Shown one piece after another: positions 32,060 to 41,581 of a stretch of 64,000 nucleotides of DNA. The stretch spans positions 24,020-88,019 of the forward strand of contig JAUNGM010000018.1 in assembly GCA_030524545.1 (NCBI GenBank), in the 5' to 3' direction. This DNA comes from Eubacteriales bacterium (GTDB lineage Bacteria; Bacillota; Clostridia; Lachnospirales; Lachnospiraceae). The number at the start of each line of letters is the position of its first letter. The stretch's first letter is position 1. The notes under the pieces were generated by a model that searched no databases, had not been told where the DNA came from, and saw nothing but the letters and a program-made list of their open reading frames with translations. The position numbers and the translations under genes are program-made.

Positions 32060-32956
32060 ATGTCCAGTAATAACCGCATGAGCAAAGCACTGGTGCGCAG
32101 AGAGACGATCGCTGGCTATGCATTTATGATTCCCAGTCTGATTTTCTTTATCGGATTTGTAATTTATCCGATGGTTCAGTGTGTGCTCACAAGCTTTTTT
32201 GATTCCACGATGAACCGTGATGATATCTTCGTCGGACTCGGCAACTATACGGAGCTTTTCGGAGATTCCGTATTTATGGGCGCTTTGTGGAATACTGTTA
32301 TCATTGTAATCGTATCTGTTCCGGTAACATGTATTTTCTCTCTTTGGGTCAGCTCTGTGATCTATGACCTGAAAGGGCCTTTATGTTCCATATTCCGCTG
32401 TATTTTCTATCTTCCCGTAGTAACCGGTTCCGTTGCCGTTACCGTTGTGTGGAAGTGGATGTTTAACAATTATTACGGTATTTTTAACTATATCGGAAAG
32501 ACAACGGGCCTGATCGACCAGAATATCAACTGGCTGGGAGATGAAAGATTTGCTCTCGGCTGTATCATTTTGATCCTGATCACCACATCCGTAGGCCAGC
32601 CGATCGTTCTGTATGTATCTGCCCTGAATAACGTGGATCAGTCTCTTGTAGAAGCGGCAGAGGTTGACGGTGCAACCAAGATCCAGTGCTTCTGGAAGAT
32701 CAAATGGCCGCAGATCATGCCGACCACCTTGTACATACTGGTTATCACCACCATCAATAGTTTCCAGTGTTTCGCACTGATTCAGCTTTTAACAAGCGGC
32801 GGCCCGAACCACAGTACAGATACTATCATGTACTATATCTATTATAATGCATTTAAGCTGTATCGTTATGGTTACGGTAATGCTATGGGTGTTGTTCTGG
32901 CAGTAATCATTGCAGTTCTGTCCGGTATTCAGTTTAAACTGGCTAAGACAGATTAA
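32060..32956 (+). CDS. Sugar ABC transporter permease 1
   Basis: The start is the ATG at 32060 behind AAAGGAGGAG. This 298-residue MalF-type permease has six predicted helices (first near residues 17-38, AGYAFMIPSLIFFIGFVIYP) and the EAA loop EAAEVDGATKIQCFWKIKWP, which contacts the ATPase. The ending GNAMGVVLAVIIAVLSGIQF is typical. It pairs with the permease 16 bases downstream. No ATPase gene is in the operon, so a shared MsmK-type ATPase elsewhere is likely. Confidence 0.92.
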   Translation: MSSNNRMSKALVRRETIAGYAFMIPSLIFFIGFVIYPMVQCVLTSFFDSTMNRDDIFVGLGNYTELFGDSVFMGALWNTVIIVIVSVPVTCIFSLWVSSVIYDLKGPLCSIFRCIFYLPVVTGSVAVTVVWKWMFNNYYGIFNYIGKTTGLIDQNINWLGDERFALGCIILILITTSVGQPIVLYVSALNNVDQSLVEAAEVDGATKIQCFWKIKWPQIMPTTLYILVITTINSFQCFALIQLLTSGGPNHSTDTIMYYIYYNAFKLYRYGYGNAMGVVLAVIIAVLSGIQFKLAKTD

Positions 32957-32972
32957 GGAAGGGGGAGAGCAT

Positions 32973-33860
32973 ATGAAAAAATCAAATCCCGTAGGGGCTA
33001 AATGTTATAAAGTGTTTTCTCTTATTGTGATCACGCTTCTGGCGATTGCATTTGCATTTCCTCTTTACTGGATCATTACAGGTTCCTTTAAAACACAGCA
33101 GGCTATCAATGCGACCGTACCTCAGTGGATTCCGCAGGAACTGGTGTCTATGAATTACGAGAAGCTGTTCAGCAGACAGACAGCACCGCTTTGGGAAATC
33201 GGCATTTTTAAAGGCCCGGTTGTCCCGGCTGCTTTACGCTGGCTGGTAAATACCGTGTTTATGGCAGTGGCAGCCATGGCCCTTACCTGCTTCACCGCAG
33301 CTATGGCAGGCTACGCACTGGCTAAGAAGCGTTTTATCGGACGTTCTGTTGTATTTACTCTGATCGTTTGTGCTATGGCACTTCCGAAACAGGTTATTCT
33401 GATCCCGCTGCTTCGTGAAATGTCAGACCTGAACCTGTACAATACCATCTGGGCAGTTATCCTGCCGATCGTAGGCTGGCCGTTCGGTGTATTCCTGATC
33501 AAACAGTTTGCGGAGGGCATCCCCGGTGAAATGATGGAAGCTGCCAAGATCGACGGCGCAAGTGAGTGGAAGACCTTTTCCACTATTGCACTTCCGATGA
33601 TCAAGCCCGGTATCGGTGCGTTGGCAATCTTTACATTCATCAACTCCTGGAACGATTACTTCATGCAGTTGATCATGCTGACAAGTACCAGCAACCTGAC
33701 CATCTCTCTTGGTATTGCCAAGCTGCAGGCAGAAAATGCTACGGACTTCGGTCTGATCATGGCAGGTGCTTCCCTGGCAGCGATTCCGATCATTGTTGTA
33801 TTCCTGATGTTCCAGAAATACTTCACCAAGGGTATTACGATGGGTGCCGTAAAGGGTTAA
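32973..33860 (+). CDS. Sugar ABC transporter permease 2
   Basis: The ATG at 32973 follows GGGGGAG. This 295-residue MalG-type permease opens with a helix (VFSLIVITLLAIAFAFPLYW) and the conserved ITGSFKTQQAI, and has the EAA loop MEAAKIDGASEWKTFSTIAL. It ends with MFQKYFTKGITMGAVKG, the usual MalG end. With the upstream permease and binding protein it forms the importer for sialic acid or a related sugar. Confidence 0.92.
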   Translation: MKKSNPVGAKCYKVFSLIVITLLAIAFAFPLYWIITGSFKTQQAINATVPQWIPQELVSMNYEKLFSRQTAPLWEIGIFKGPVVPAALRWLVNTVFMAVAAMALTCFTAAMAGYALAKKRFIGRSVVFTLIVCAMALPKQVILIPLLREMSDLNLYNTIWAVILPIVGWPFGVFLIKQFAEGIPGEMMEAAKIDGASEWKTFSTIALPMIKPGIGALAIFTFINSWNDYFMQLIMLTSTSNLTISLGIAKLQAENATDFGLIMAGASLAAIPIIVVFLMFQKYFTKGITMGAVKG

Positions 33861-33912
33861 TACTTCTGGCAATATGGCCGGCAGGCTGAGGATTGAAAAG
33901 GAGGACAATTTC

Positions 33913-34611
33913 ATGAGAAAAGAAGAGATTTTTGAGAAGATTAAGGGGAAAGTGATTGTGTCCTGTCAGGCGGTTCCGGGAGAACCGCTGTATGTGGAAG
34001 AAAAATCTATCATGTATCTGATGGCAAGGGCTGCCAAACAGGCAGGAACCCCGGCAATCCGTACCAGTAGCATCCGTGACGTCATTGCAATTAAAGAAGA
34101 GACAGGGCTTCCTGTCATCGGACTTGTAAAAGTAAAATATGAAGGTTTTGAAAGCTATATCACCCCGACCATGAAGGAAGTGGACGATCTGATCGCTGCA
34201 GGCTCTGATATCATTGCTTTTGACTGTACCAATCAGAAACGCGGGGACGGCAAGACCATCAGTGAATATATTACAGAAGTACGCGAGAAATATCCGGATG
34301 CCATCCTGATGGCGGATATTTCCACCTATGAAGAGGGCGTAAATGCATGGAAGCTGGGAATGGATATCGTGGGAACTACCATGAGCGGCTATACCAGCTA
34401 TTCCCCGAAGCTTCCGGGACCGGACTATGAGCTTGTGAAAAAGCTTGTGGCAACCGTGGATGTTCCGGTAATCGGTGAGGGAAGGATTCATTCCCCGGAA
34501 CAGGCAGTAGAGATGCTGAATGCAGGTGCATTTGCAGTCGTTGTCGGCGGTGCGATTACAAGACCGCTGGAAATTGCAACCAGATTTATTCAGGCAGTTG
34601 AGAATCGTTAA
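33913..34611 (+). CDS. nanE: N-acylglucosamine-6-phosphate 2-epimerase
   Basis: The ATG at 33913 behind AAAGGAGG is the better start; the frame extends 13 codons upstream. This 232-residue TIM-barrel enzyme has the NanE signature KGKVIVSCQAVPGEPLY, VIGLVKVKYEGFESYITPT (catalytic Lys region), DIIAFDCTNQKR, ILMADISTYEEG and PVIGEGRIHSPEQA, with phosphate-binding FAVVVGGAITRP. It converts ManNAc-6-P to GlcNAc-6-P after the kinase, linking sialic acid to aminosugar catabolism. Only 14 bases separate it from nanA. Confidence 0.95.
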   Translation: MRKEEIFEKIKGKVIVSCQAVPGEPLYVEEKSIMYLMARAAKQAGTPAIRTSSIRDVIAIKEETGLPVIGLVKVKYEGFESYITPTMKEVDDLIAAGSDIIAFDCTNQKRGDGKTISEYITEVREKYPDAILMADISTYEEGVNAWKLGMDIVGTTMSGYTSYSPKLPGPDYELVKKLVATVDVPVIGEGRIHSPEQAVEMLNAGAFAVVVGGAITRPLEIATRFIQAVENR

Positions 34612-34625
34612 GGAGAGGTGAGAGT

Positions 34626-35543
34626 ATGTCCAAGTTTGATATTAATAAATTTAAACATGTAACCGTTGCGCTGAACACTCCTTTCAAAGAGGACGGCAGC
34701 GTGGATACAGAAGCAGTAAAGGCAGTTTCCAGATATTTCCGTGACAAGGGAATCAAGCAGATGTATGTGTGCGGAAGCACAGGAGAAGGTTTCCTTCTGG
34801 ATACGGAGGAGCGTAAGCTGGTAGCAGAGACGGTTGTGAATGAGGTTGGACAGGACATGAATATCATCGTTCATGTAGGATGCCCGGATACAAGACATTC
34901 CTGCATCCTGGCTGAACATGCGGAAAAGATCGGCGCTGCCGCTACCTCCGCAGTTCCCTGTGTATACTACCGCCCGAGTGAGGAAAGTGTTTACAGACAC
35001 TGGACAGAGATTACCAAGGCGGCTGATCTTCCGTTTTTTATTTATAATATCCCGCAGCTCACAGGCTTTAATCTATCTATGAACCTGTTTCGCCGGATGC
35101 TGGAGAATGAACGTGTGGCAGGCGTGAAGTGTTCTTCTGATCCGGCACAGGATATCCTGCGCTTTAAGCTTGCAGGCGGCAAAGACTTTATCGTATTTAA
35201 CGGACCGGATGAGCAGTTTGTGGCAGGACGCCTTCTTGGTGCGGATGCCGGAATCGGCGGTACATACGGAGCTATGCCGGAACTGTATATGAAGATGGAT
35301 GAGCTGATTAACCGCGGAGAATGGGACAAGGCTGCACAGGTACAGAATCTTGTGACTCCTTTGATCTACCGCCTCTGCTCTTTTGCATCCATGCATGGTG
35401 CGGTGAAGGGAATCATCACTCTGGACGGCTGCCCGATGGGCGATCCGAGACTTCCATTCCTTCCGGTATCCGTGGATGATCCGGACCTGGTACAGCTTTA
35501 TAAAGACATTAAGCAGGCCATTGCGGATACGAAGGATTTATAA
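34626..35543 (+). CDS. nanA: N-acetylneuraminate lyase
   Basis: This 305-residue DHDPS-family aldolase has CGSTGEGFLL (carboxylate-binding GSTGE), a Tyr in FFIYNIPQLTG, the Schiff-base Lys in VAGVKCSSDP and GGTYGAMPELYM. The NIP motif and overall length fit sialic acid lyase rather than dihydrodipicolinate synthase, and its neighbours (NanE, NanK, importer) support this. It cleaves Neu5Ac to ManNAc and pyruvate. RBS AGGAGAGG lies just upstream. Confidence 0.93.
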   Translation: MSKFDINKFKHVTVALNTPFKEDGSVDTEAVKAVSRYFRDKGIKQMYVCGSTGEGFLLDTEERKLVAETVVNEVGQDMNIIVHVGCPDTRHSCILAEHAEKIGAAATSAVPCVYYRPSEESVYRHWTEITKAADLPFFIYNIPQLTGFNLSMNLFRRMLENERVAGVKCSSDPAQDILRFKLAGGKDFIVFNGPDEQFVAGRLLGADAGIGGTYGAMPELYMKMDELINRGEWDKAAQVQNLVTPLIYRLCSFASMHGAVKGIITLDGCPMGDPRLPFLPVSVDDPDLVQLYKDIKQAIADTKDL

Positions 35544-35564
35544 TTAGTCATAAGAGGAATTGGA

Positions 35565-36209
35565 ATGAAAAAACATATTGTTTGTTTCGGGGATTCGAAT
35601 ACCCATGGATATTGTGCGGCAAATAACGGACGTTTTGATGAGGAGCAGAGGTGGACCTGCCTTTTGCAGAAGATGCTGGGAGAGGGCTACCTGATTCTGG
35701 AAGAGGGATTAAGCGGCCGGACGACTTCTTTTGACGATTCGCTGTTTGAAGGGCTTTCCGGGCTGGATTATATTTATCCGTGTCTGATGAGCCACGAGCC
35801 TGTAGATCTTCTGGTGATCATGCTGGGGACGAATGATACGAAAGAACGTTTTGGTGCTTCTCCGGCCTGCATTGCACTGGGCTTGAGAAGACTGGTGAGC
35901 AAGGCGATCGCTACAACGGACTGCTGGCGTGACGGGAAGCCGAATATCCTGGTGGTGACACCGCAGAATATCGGGAAAGAATATGCGGATTCCGATGTAG
36001 GTGCGACGATGGGCAGGGGCTGTGCGGAGAAATCCGAGGGACTTGCTGCGGTGTATGCAGAGATTGCAGAGCTTATGGGATGCCATTATCTGGATGCCAA
36101 TGAGGTGGTAAGCGCCGGGCCGAACGATGTGGATTTTATGCACCTGACGGAAGAAGGGCACAGGCAGCTTGCAGAAGCGCTGGCAGAGAGGATTCCCGGG
36201 ATTATCTGA
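35565..36209 (+). CDS. SGNH/GDSL hydrolase, possible sialic acid O-acetylesterase
   Basis: This 214-residue protein has the SGNH blocks: CFGDSNTHGY (nucleophile Ser), a Gly in SGRTT, MLGTNDTKE (Asn) and a C-terminal DVDFMHLTEEGH (Asp and His). It lacks a signal peptide. It is the last gene of the nan operon, 22 bases after nanA, so removal of O-acetyl groups from imported sialic acids is a reasonable role. The family also holds lysophospholipase- and arylesterase-like enzymes. Confidence 0.88.
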   Translation: MKKHIVCFGDSNTHGYCAANNGRFDEEQRWTCLLQKMLGEGYLILEEGLSGRTTSFDDSLFEGLSGLDYIYPCLMSHEPVDLLVIMLGTNDTKERFGASPACIALGLRRLVSKAIATTDCWRDGKPNILVVTPQNIGKEYADSDVGATMGRGCAEKSEGLAAVYAEIAELMGCHYLDANEVVSAGPNDVDFMHLTEEGHRQLAEALAERIPGII

Positions 36210-36255
36210 CGTGGCTGAAATATCTTTAGCTTAAAAAGAATAGAACGTGTGAGAG

Positions 36256-36295
36256 GCGGAGTACCTGTGGGCGTGTGCAGGTACTTCGCTTTTTT
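36256..36295 (+). terminator. Terminator of the nan operon
   Basis: GCGGAGTACCTG pairs with CAGGTACTTCGC (one G-T pair) around a 10-base loop, followed by six T. It ends the transport and catabolic operon ahead of the FeoAB promoter region. Confidence 0.88.
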
Positions 36296-36432
36296 GTATC
36301 ATAGTAAAGCTGCAAAGCAGGATTCTTTTTTTCTATGCCGCATCTTGACAGACTATGTGAGTGTGCATATACTAACTTTAATGAGAATTTTTTTCAATTA
36401 ATTCACATAGGATAAGTGAGGGGATAGATGTT

Positions 36433-38796
36433 ATGACTCTAAAAGATCTTGAAATAGGAAAGACGGCCGTTGTTACTGCGGTTGGCGGGGAAGGCGCGCT
36501 GCGCCAGCACTTTCTGGATATGGGGGTGATTCCCGGAGCAGAAGTGACTCTTGTGAAATATGCTCCCATGGGAGATCCCATGGAGCTTCGACTTCATGGA
36601 TATGAGCTGACTCTGCGTCTTGCAGATGCGGAAAAGATTGAGATCAAGCAGGTATCTGCGGCCAGGGAAAGAGCATGGGGAGCTCCGGAAGGCAAAAGCC
36701 ATCTGCAGAAGGCAGAGCACCCGGGCCTTGGTGAAGGCGGAAAGTATCATGTGAAGGCGGATGAGCATCCTCTGCCGGAGGGAGAGACGCTGACATTTGC
36801 CCTTGCAGGGAATCAGAACTGCGGGAAGACGACGTTGTTTAACCAGCTTACCGGATCGAACCAGCATGTGGGAAATTTTCCGGGTGTGACTGTAGACCGG
36901 AAGAGCGGTGCCATTAAAGGACATGCCAATACGGAAATCACGGACCTGCCGGGCATATATTCCATGTCCCCGTACAGCAGCGAGGAGATCGTGACCCGCC
37001 GGTTTATCATTGATGAAAAACCAAAGGGAATTATTAATATCGTGGATGCCACGAATATTGAAAGAAATCTGTATCTGACCATGCAGTTGATGGAACTGGA
37101 TGTTCCCATGGTTCTTGCCCTGAACATGATGGATGAGGTTCGCGGGAACGGAGGGGCTGTCCGCATCAATGAAATGGAAGAGATGCTGGGGATTCCGGTA
37201 GTGCCGATCGTTGCTGCGAAGAATGAGGGAGTTGACGAGCTTGTCCGTCATGCGCTTCATGTGGCAAAATATCAGGAGCGTCCCGGAAGAACGGATTTTT
37301 GTGATAAGGACGAGCATGACGGCTCCGTACATAGATGCCTCCATGGAATCATGCATCTGATCGAGGATCATGCCCAGGCTGCCGGGATTCCTGTGCGGTT
37401 TGCCGCAACCAAGCTGGTAGAAGGAGATGCGGTGATTCTGGAACGCCTGAAGCTGTCTCAGAATGAGAAAGAGATGATGGAGCATATTATCTGCCAGATG
37501 GAGGAAGAGCGCGGAATTGACAGGGCGGCGGCCATTGCGGATATGAGATTTGACTTTATCCAGAAGCTGGTGGATCAGACCGTGGTGAAGCCCAGAGAGA
37601 GCAAAGAACATGCAAGAAGCCGCAGAATCGATAAATTCCTTACCGGAAAATATACGGCGATTCCGTTGTTTATCGGCATTATGGCTCTTGTGTTCTGGCT
37701 GACCTTTAATGTCATCGGAGCATGGCTGCAGGGTGTTCTGGAAATGGGAATCGGCGCCCTGACAGATTTGGTGGATGCTGCCATGACGGCGTGGAATGTG
37801 AACAGTGCCATTCATTCTCTTGTCATTGACGGAATCTTCAACGGAGTCGGCAGTGTGTTAAGCTTCCTGCCCATCATCGTAACGCTGTTTTTCTTCCTGT
37901 CTCTGCTTGAGGATACGGGATATATGGCGCGGGTGGCCTTTGTGATGGATAAGCTTCTCCGTAAGATCGGTCTGTCCGGAAGAAGCATCGTACCCATGCT
38001 TATTGGATTCGGATGTACGGTTCCGGGGGTTATGGCAAGCAGGACGCTGCCTTCAGAGCGTGACCGTAAGATGACCATTATGCTGACACCGTTTATGAGC
38101 TGTTCCGCAAAGCTGCCGATCTATGCATTTTTTACCGCTGCATTTTTCCCGGAAAACGGCGGGCTGGTGATGATCGGTCTGTATGTGGTTGGTATTATCG
38201 TGGGGATTCTGGTGGCAATGGTGTTTAAGAACAGTATTTTTAAAGGGGAAGCCGTACCTTTTGTGATGGAGCTGCCAAATTACCGTATGCCGGGTGCCAA
38301 GAATGTAGCGCAGTTACTGTGGGAAAAGGCCAAGGACTTTCTTCAGAGAGCATTTACCGTAATCTTTATTGCTACGATCGTGATCTGGTTTTTACAGACC
38401 TTCAGTCCGAAGCTGAGTATGGTCAGTGATTCTAAGGACAGCATTCTGGCAGTTGTGGCAGGTTTTCTTGCCCCGGTATTCAACCCCCTGGGATTTGGCG
38501 ACTGGAGAGTTTCTACGGCGCTGATATCGGGATTCATGGCAAAGGAGAGTGTCGTATCCACTTTGACGATTTTGTTTGGAAGTATAGAAGGGCTTCAGGC
38601 AGCACTGACGCCTCTGGCTGCGATGGCACTTCTGGTATTTTGCCTGTTGTATACCCCGTGCGTTGCGGCAGTGGCTTCTGTTAAGCGTGAGTTGGGCGGC
38701 AAATGGGCATTAGGCGTTGTGATCGGACAGTGTGTGATTGCCTGGTTGTGTGCCTGGATCGTACATTTGATGGGAATGCTCATGGGAGCGATATAA
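36433..38796 (+). CDS. feoB: Fused FeoA-FeoB ferrous iron transporter
   Basis: This 787-residue protein joins an FeoA SH3-like domain (residues 1-~75: MTLKDLEIGKTAVVTAV, FLDMGVIPGAEVTLV) through a charged linker to FeoB. The G domain has G1 GNQNCGKTTLFNQL, switch I VGNFPGVTVDRKSG, G3 DLPGIYSMSPYSSEE and G4 NMMDE. The membrane part has two gate modules (e.g. PMLIGFGCTVPGVMASRTL and SGFMAKESVVSTL), carrying the conserved Cys residues. It imports Fe(II), valuable in the anoxic gut. TGAGAAT at 36382-36388 could be half of a Fur-type site. Confidence 0.95.
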   Translation: MTLKDLEIGKTAVVTAVGGEGALRQHFLDMGVIPGAEVTLVKYAPMGDPMELRLHGYELTLRLADAEKIEIKQVSAARERAWGAPEGKSHLQKAEHPGLGEGGKYHVKADEHPLPEGETLTFALAGNQNCGKTTLFNQLTGSNQHVGNFPGVTVDRKSGAIKGHANTEITDLPGIYSMSPYSSEEIVTRRFIIDEKPKGIINIVDATNIERNLYLTMQLMELDVPMVLALNMMDEVRGNGGAVRINEMEEMLGIPVVPIVAAKNEGVDELVRHALHVAKYQERPGRTDFCDKDEHDGSVHRCLHGIMHLIEDHAQAAGIPVRFAATKLVEGDAVILERLKLSQNEKEMMEHIICQMEEERGIDRAAAIADMRFDFIQKLVDQTVVKPRESKEHARSRRIDKFLTGKYTAIPLFIGIMALVFWLTFNVIGAWLQGVLEMGIGALTDLVDAAMTAWNVNSAIHSLVIDGIFNGVGSVLSFLPIIVTLFFFLSLLEDTGYMARVAFVMDKLLRKIGLSGRSIVPMLIGFGCTVPGVMASRTLPSERDRKMTIMLTPFMSCSAKLPIYAFFTAAFFPENGGLVMIGLYVVGIIVGILVAMVFKNSIFKGEAVPFVMELPNYRMPGAKNVAQLLWEKAKDFLQRAFTVIFIATIVIWFLQTFSPKLSMVSDSKDSILAVVAGFLAPVFNPLGFGDWRVSTALISGFMAKESVVSTLTILFGSIEGLQAALTPLAAMALLVFCLLYTPCVAAVASVKRELGGKWALGVVIGQCVIAWLCAWIVHLMGMLMGAI

Positions 38797-38831
38797 ACAG
38801 AATACGTATAGTAAAAGACTGGTAAAGAAAT

Positions 38832-38880
38832 AAGAGAGTATCGGAAATGACCGGGAATGGTCATGCAGCGATACTCTCTT
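38832..38880. terminator. Bidirectional terminator between feoAB and the FAD dehydrogenase
   Basis: A perfect 12-base stem (AAGAGAGTATCG/CGATACTCTCTT) encloses a second small hairpin (ATGACC/GGTCAT). It lies between converging genes and can work in both directions. Confidence 0.8.
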
Positions 38881-38895
38881 TTGATGTGGGCAGGT

Positions 38896-40266
38896 CTACA
38901 GAACCTCTGCTATTTTGCGGGCGACATAGACTCCGCTGGCGGAGGCGTGGGAGAGGGAATGGGTGACACCGCTTCCATCGCCGATGATGTAGAGACCTTT
39001 GTATTTGGTTTCCAGGTTTTCGTCGATATCTACTTCCATGTTGTAGAATTTGACTTCTACGCCGTACAGGAGGGTATCGTCGTTGGCTGTGCCCGGGGCA
39101 ATCTTGTCCAGGGCATAGATCATTTCAATAATGCCGTCCAGAATCCGTTTAGGCAGGACAAGGCTCAGGTCACCGGGAGTTGCGGCCAGGGTAGGACGGA
39201 CAAGGCCCTCCTCGATGCGGTTGACAGTGCTTCTTCTTCCTCGGATCAGGTCGCCGAAGCGCTGGACAATGACACCGCCGCCGAGCATGTTGGAAAGTCT
39301 TGCAATGCTCTCGCCGTAGCCGTTGCTGTCTTTAAACGGCTCGGAAAAATGCTTGGCAACCAGAAGGGCGAAGTTTGTGTTTTCTGTCTGCTTTTCCTGG
39401 TCTTCGTAGCTGTGGCCGTTGACGGTCACGATTCCGTTGGTATTTTCGTTTACGACAATGCCGTAGGGATTCATGCAGAAGGTACGCACGTTGTCTTCGA
39501 ATTTTTCGGTGCGGTAGACAATTTTGCTTTCATAAAGTTCATCTGTCAGATGGGAGAAAATTACAGCCGGAAGCTCTACCCGGACTCCCAGGTCTACACG
39601 GTTGGATTTAGTCGGGATCTGAAGTTCTCTGCAGACAGACTCCATCCATTTGCTTCCGCTGCGTCCTACGGAGACGATACATTTGGTACACTCCGAGGTA
39701 TGTGCGCCAGCGACAACCCGGTATCCGTCTTCCAGAATCTCCAGATGCTCCACAGGGGTATTAAAATAGAAATCCACATGCTCTTTTAATCTGGCATAGA
39801 TATTTTCCAAAACCACATAGTTGATGTCTGTTCCCAGATGGCGGACAGAAGCATCCAGAAGCTTCAGCTTATTCTGGATACAGAGCTTTTTGATATCGGT
39901 TCCTGCTGTGGAATACATTTTGGTGCCTTCGCCGCCGTAGGCTACATTGATGTCGTCTACATATTTCATGAGGTCGATGGCTGCCTTCTTGCCGATATGT
40001 TCATAAAGGGTGCCGCCGAAATCATTGGTGATATTGTATTTTCCATCGGAAAAGGCTCCGGCGCCGCCAAAACCGCTCATAATTGCACAGGTTTTGCATT
40101 TGATACAGGATTTTACTTTTTCGCCGTCAATAGGACAGCGCCTTTTTTCCAGGGGATTGCCTGATTCAAAGACAGCGACCTTCAGCTCCGGTGTCCGTTC
40201 CATTAATTCATAGGCAGAAAAAATACCTCCGGGGCCTGCGCCGACAATAATAATATCATATTTCAT
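38896..40266 (-). CDS. FAD-dependent dehydrogenase (COG2509 family)
   Basis: This 456-residue flavoprotein starts with the dinucleotide motif DIIIVGAGPGGIFSAYEL, followed by VAVFESGNPLEKRRCP and a Cys-rich stretch (SCIKCKTCAIMSGFGGAGAF). A C-terminal FAD motif reads GLYIIGDGSGVTHSLSHAS. This is the pattern of COG2509 FAD dehydrogenases, common in anaerobes but of unproven substrate. The Cys cluster may bind metal or take part in redox. The divergent MarR gene starts 178 bases away. Confidence 0.88.
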   Translation of the reverse strand: MKYDIIIVGAGPGGIFSAYELMERTPELKVAVFESGNPLEKRRCPIDGEKVKSCIKCKTCAIMSGFGGAGAFSDGKYNITNDFGGTLYEHIGKKAAIDLMKYVDDINVAYGGEGTKMYSTAGTDIKKLCIQNKLKLLDASVRHLGTDINYVVLENIYARLKEHVDFYFNTPVEHLEILEDGYRVVAGAHTSECTKCIVSVGRSGSKWMESVCRELQIPTKSNRVDLGVRVELPAVIFSHLTDELYESKIVYRTEKFEDNVRTFCMNPYGIVVNENTNGIVTVNGHSYEDQEKQTENTNFALLVAKHFSEPFKDSNGYGESIARLSNMLGGGVIVQRFGDLIRGRRSTVNRIEEGLVRPTLAATPGDLSLVLPKRILDGIIEMIYALDKIAPGTANDDTLLYGVEVKFYNMEVDIDENLETKYKGLYIIGDGSGVTHSLSHASASGVYVARKIAEVL

Positions 40267-40444
40267 AGTAGCAGCTCCTTAATTACGCTTGCATCTTCGA
40301 TTTGCTCAACTTTTTTTATTATACCGTTTCAGAAATTTTTCTGTCAAGGCTTCTCTGAAAAATCTACCGAAAGTTGTTGCAAAATAAAAAATCCGGTGGT
40401 ATATTTGTTTAAAAGTGAACATCTGTTGGAGAGACGGGGGTCGT

Positions 40445-40894
40445 ATGGAAAAGCAAATAGATAATTTATTGCATGGAGCGCAGTTTAAGCAGCTTATTGA
40501 AAACCGGATCGCGGAAATCAGGGAAAAGTATGGCCTGCGTAAGGTAGATATTGAGGTAATGTATTATCTGTCCAGATGCGGTGACAGAAATACGTCCAAG
40601 GATATTAAGAGCGATACAAAGATAACCAAAGGACATATTTCCCAGTCCATAGACCGTTTGCAGAAGATGGGACTTCTTACATTTATCCCGGACGAGAATG
40701 ACCGCAGATGCGTCCATCTGAAGTTGACTGCTCAGGCAGAATCGGTTGCCGGGGATATCGCGGCAGTCTGGAACGATCTGAACCGGATTGTTTTTGAAGG
40801 AGTCACAGACGAGGAGAAAAAGGTTCTTTCTTCAGTTGCGGGCAAAATATCCCGCAATATCGACCGTGCACTGGAAGAACAGAGCAAACAGTGA
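40445..40894 (+). CDS. MarR-family transcriptional regulator
   Basis: The start is the ATG at 40445. This 149-residue protein has the MarR winged helix: VDIEVMYYLSRC, then SDTKITKGHISQSIDRLQKM (recognition helix), then the wing FIPDENDRRCVHLKLTAQ with the conserved D-R-R. The terminal helices allow dimerisation. It lies divergent to the FAD dehydrogenase gene, a possible target along with itself. Confidence 0.9.
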   Translation: MEKQIDNLLHGAQFKQLIENRIAEIREKYGLRKVDIEVMYYLSRCGDRNTSKDIKSDTKITKGHISQSIDRLQKMGLLTFIPDENDRRCVHLKLTAQAESVAGDIAAVWNDLNRIVFEGVTDEEKKVLSSVAGKISRNIDRALEEQSKQ

Positions 40895-41009
40895 GAAATG
40901 AATATCGTACAATAAAAACAGCCCGGCATCTCATACCGTGTTATTTTCGAATGGGACTTGTTCAGGTTTCATACAATAGATTTAAGAAAACACAGTTGTA
41001 GGGAAACGG

Positions 41010-41492
41010 ATGTATCAGTCAGATTGTATAGGAAGGATCATTAGCTGCAGGAATCCCAATGCTGTGGCAAATATCAGAGGAAGCGCCGAATATCCATGCA
41101 TTGGCGGACAGGTGCGGCTTTATTCTCTTGGAAATGAGGTGCTGCTGGTGACATCTTTGTATGGACTGCCCCAGGGGGAGGGGTGCTGCAACAGAACTGT
41201 ACTGGGAATGCATATTCATGAGGGAGGCCGCTGCAGCGGCGATCAGAAGGATCCCTTTGCAGATGCCGGCGCACATTACGACACGGCCGGATGCCCTCAC
41301 CCTTATCATCAGGGGGATCTGCCGCCAGTTTTTGTCAACAATGGGATGGCTTGGGGAGCAGTAGTTACAGACAAATTTACAATAGAAGAGATTCGTGGAA
41401 AAACAGTGATCATCCATCGGATGTCAGATGACTTTATGACACAGCCTTCCGGCAATTCCGGGGCAAAAATCGCCTGCGGAGTCATATATTAA
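41010..41492 (+). CDS. Cu/Zn superoxide dismutase-like protein
   Basis: This 160-residue protein has the SOD-Cu order of metal ligands: GMHIHEGGRCS (two copper His), AHYDTAGCPHPYHQGDLP (bridging His, zinc His residues and Asp), and KTVIIHRMSDDF (last copper His). The end reads GNSGAKIACGVIY, where typical enzymes have GNAGSRLACGVI; the active-site Arg is thus replaced by Lys. There is no signal peptide. It could be an atypical SOD or a copper- or metal-binding relative. Confidence 0.85.
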   Translation: MYQSDCIGRIISCRNPNAVANIRGSAEYPCIGGQVRLYSLGNEVLLVTSLYGLPQGEGCCNRTVLGMHIHEGGRCSGDQKDPFADAGAHYDTAGCPHPYHQGDLPPVFVNNGMAWGAVVTDKFTIEEIRGKTVIIHRMSDDFMTQPSGNSGAKIACGVIY

Positions 41493-41581
41493 AGGAAGAT
41501 ATCATCTGACTGGCTATTTGTTCATGGGGGGATTGCAAATGTCCGCCGGATTCGAAATCAACGAGAGAGAAAGAGGTCATA

